DNA of 6,401 nucleotides from JBCBXA01 sp039816825 (GTDB lineage Bacteria > Pseudomonadota > Alphaproteobacteria > Rhizobiales > Rhizobiaceae), in contig JBCBXA010000131.1 in the NCBI GenBank assembly GCA_039816825.1, positions 1-6,401 of the forward strand. The letters are read 5' to 3'. Position numbers and translations under genes: made by a program. Of this stretch, positions 5,386-6,401 are shown piece after piece (the first letter of the stretch is position 1; each line of letters opens with the position of its first letter). The notes under the pieces were generated by a model, which was given only the letters and a program-made list of their open reading frames with translations, was not told the origin of the DNA and did no database searches.

Positions 5386-5622
5386 CTATTTATCAATAGA
5401 CTTCTCAATGTATCCAACAACTTCACCCAAAGTCTTGACCTTGGAATAGTCACCGGTTTCGATATCGATATCATATCGAGTTTCAAATTCGAATATCACT
5501 TGAAATACGTCGAGCGAGGTGATCCCGAGTTCGTCGAATAACATATCATCGTGCATTTCTCCTCTAGAAAGAGATGACACACCCTCCAACAAGTCTAGAA
5601 CTTCTTTGCGCACCAATGACAT
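5386..5622 (-). CDS. Acyl carrier protein, dedicated to the RTX acyltransferase operon
   Basis: The 78-residue acidic product has the length and pattern of an acyl carrier protein. The motif ELGITSLDVFQVIFEFE (31-47) corresponds to the DSL motif of helix II; S36 should carry 4'-phosphopantetheine, although the usual Asp before it is Thr here. The helix after it and the acidic DIDIETGDYSKVKTLGEVVGYI tail are typical. The ATG at 5622 starts nine bases after the acyltransferase stop, with no clear Shine-Dalgarno, so translation is probably coupled. HlyC-type enzymes use acyl-ACP as the acyl donor, so this position strongly suggests it loads the fatty acid for RTX activation. It could instead be a carrier for an unrelated pathway. 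It differs from the housekeeping AcpP (DSLD) sequence. Confidence 0.9.
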   Translation of the reverse strand: MSLVRKEVLDLLEGVSSLSRGEMHDDMLFDELGITSLDVFQVIFEFETRYDIDIETGDYSKVKTLGEVVGYIEKSIDK

Positions 5623-5631
5623 CTACTACAA

Positions 5632-6144
5632 TTACACTTGACTTAGCACCGGAGGATTGAACTTTGGATCTCTAGCTTTTTCCCTTGCGTTAGCGCCATG
5701 AATGTAGGCGATGGTCATGGTATCTGACCCAGGCCGAGCTTGAAGGATTCGACCCACATCATTTGGAAATACATTGGTACGAAGGTCATGCCCGATTTTC
5801 AACGCATCCCCAAATGGAGCAATAAAATCAATGATCCAAGATCGCTTTCCTGAAACCCAATCGTTGGGTGTTAGGCTTTGAGTATTGCGCACATAGGCTA
5901 GCTCAACATCATCGCTCATATGCGCCCAGGTAACTAGGCCCACCGGCTGCATTCCGCGATGATACAACCGGTACTGCTTATGTCTCAACGGAGGCAGCAC
6001 CCATCTGTGCAGGCTGCTCATCGCCCAATTTCTGTGTAGTGAGGACATCGAATAGAGCCACACCATCTGACCAAAGACCGCAGAACCGGTGCCATCATCA
6101 GGCAAAGGTTCGAAGAATTTTGGGTGTTCGTCGCGCTTAGACAA
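5632..6144 (-). CDS. RTX toxin-activating lysine acyltransferase (HlyC/ToxC family)
   Basis: The 170-residue protein transfers a fatty acyl group from acyl-ACP to internal lysines of an RTX protein in the cytoplasm before secretion. It has the family motifs in order: MVWLYSMSSLHRNW (27-40), where H37 corresponds to catalytic His23 of E. coli HlyC; AYVRNTQSLTPNDWVSGKRSW (83-103); and IIDFIAPFGD (104-113), where D106 corresponds to Asp92. The length equals that of HlyC, so it seems complete. The start is TTG at 6144, overlapping the RTX gene stop by eight bases; no ATG precedes the core before Met27, so a TTG start with translational coupling is the best fit. Gene order is unusual: the classical order is activator before toxin, whereas here it follows the RTX gene. 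Confidence 0.93.
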   Translation of the reverse strand: MSKRDEHPKFFEPLPDDGTGSAVFGQMVWLYSMSSLHRNWAMSSLHRWVLPPLRHKQYRLYHRGMQPVGLVTWAHMSDDVELAYVRNTQSLTPNDWVSGKRSWIIDFIAPFGDALKIGHDLRTNVFPNDVGRILQARPGSDTMTIAYIHGANAREKARDPKFNPPVLSQV

Positions 6145-6401
6145 AGTCGAAATCTGAACTCGACAAGCTCAACGCATTGACATTTTGCAACGTAATTGTG
6201 TCGTCAAAGTCATAGGTTACGATGGTATTTGCACCGACTTGTTGAACATCCAAGTCTGGAATGCCCGAGCCCGGGAGATCAAAAACCAACTTGTCGGCTC
6301 CGACCTCGAAATCAGTGATCACGTCATGGCCGTCGTCTTCGTTGAAGATAAAGCAATCGTCACTGGCGCCGCCCGTCATTGTGTCGTCCCCAGAGCCACC
6401 G
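6137..6401 (-). CDS. C-terminal end of an RTX (hemolysin-type calcium-binding repeat) protein, partial
   Basis: The frame is open to the right edge, so the N-terminus is missing; the visible part is 87 residues. It begins with calcium-binding nonapeptide repeats of the GGxGxDxUx type (GGSGDDTMT then GGASDDCFI), followed by the typical post-repeat segment GHDVITDFEVGADKLVFDL and a C-terminus ending SLSSSDFDFV. A short acidic-hydrophobic tail of this kind is characteristic of type I secretion substrates. The protein is therefore likely exported by an ABC-type secretion system outside the window. The neighbouring acyltransferase suggests that it is a lysine-acylated, cytolysin-like protein rather than a protease, but the acylation region is not visible. 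The Met at 6379 is internal to the repeats and is not the start. Confidence 0.93.
   Translation of the reverse strand, partial: GGSGDDTMTGGASDDCFIFNEDDGHDVITDFEVGADKLVFDLPGSGIPDLDVQQVGANTIVTYDFDDTITLQNVNALSLSSSDFDFV

Noticed and set aside
5250..5486. 78-codon minus-strand frame starting inside the carrier protein gene
   Set aside because: Its first part is an out-of-frame reading of the carrier protein; only the part after 5381 merits a second look.
1..6401. tRNA, rRNA or CRISPR array
   Set aside because: I looked for cloverleaf arms, conserved rRNA segments and regularly spaced direct repeats and saw none.

Overview
The window looks like an accessory region of a proteobacterial chromosome or large plasmid, probably alphaproteobacterial and perhaps sphingomonad. 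The grounds are a DUF3768 protein (a family I know mainly from alphaproteobacteria), an IS3-type insertion sequence, GC-rich coding in the middle, and no sign of a Gram-positive background. This assignment is inference. Almost everything except the first ~110 bases belongs to mobile or horizontally spread gene classes.

Layout. (1) Positions 1-109: the tail of a plus-strand gene followed by a textbook intrinsic terminator. (2) About 110-325: AT-richer spacer without a convincing gene. (3) 326-1552: a complete IS3-family insertion sequence on the minus strand, with near-perfect terminal inverted repeats, orfA, orfB, an A6G programmed -1 frameshift site and the full DDE triad. (4) 1553-1698: spacer with several dyads. 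(5) 1696-4431: a minus-strand cluster in the order VirD4/HerA-like ATPase, a very acidic 44-residue protein, and a 461-residue serine recombinase; a perfect 12-bp inverted repeat straddles the recombinase stop codon. (6) 4432-4616: a divergent intergenic region holding a long stem-loop that ends one base before the next start codon and surrounds its ribosome binding site. (7) 4617-5150: a plus-strand DUF3768 protein with an N-terminal four-cysteine zinc-ribbon-like part. (8) 5197-5227: a probable bidirectional terminator. (9) 5386-6401: a minus-strand operon of the C-terminus of an RTX protein, an RTX-activating lysine acyltransferase (HlyC/ToxC family) and an acyl carrier protein.

How the genes may work together. 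In the RTX operon, the acyltransferase should take a fatty acyl group from an acyl carrier protein and attach it to lysines of the RTX protein. Here a dedicated carrier protein is encoded directly behind the acyltransferase, so substrate, enzyme and acyl donor form one unit. In the middle cluster, a recombinase that could move a DNA segment is co-directional with a DNA-pumping type ATPase and a tiny acidic protein. No relaxase, mating-pair genes or nuclease partner is visible, so this set could be part of a small mobilizable or integrative element or an uncharacterised DNA-handling module. The least explained pieces are the acidic 44-residue protein, the hairpin leader of the DUF3768 gene, and the acyltransferase-carrier protein pairing.
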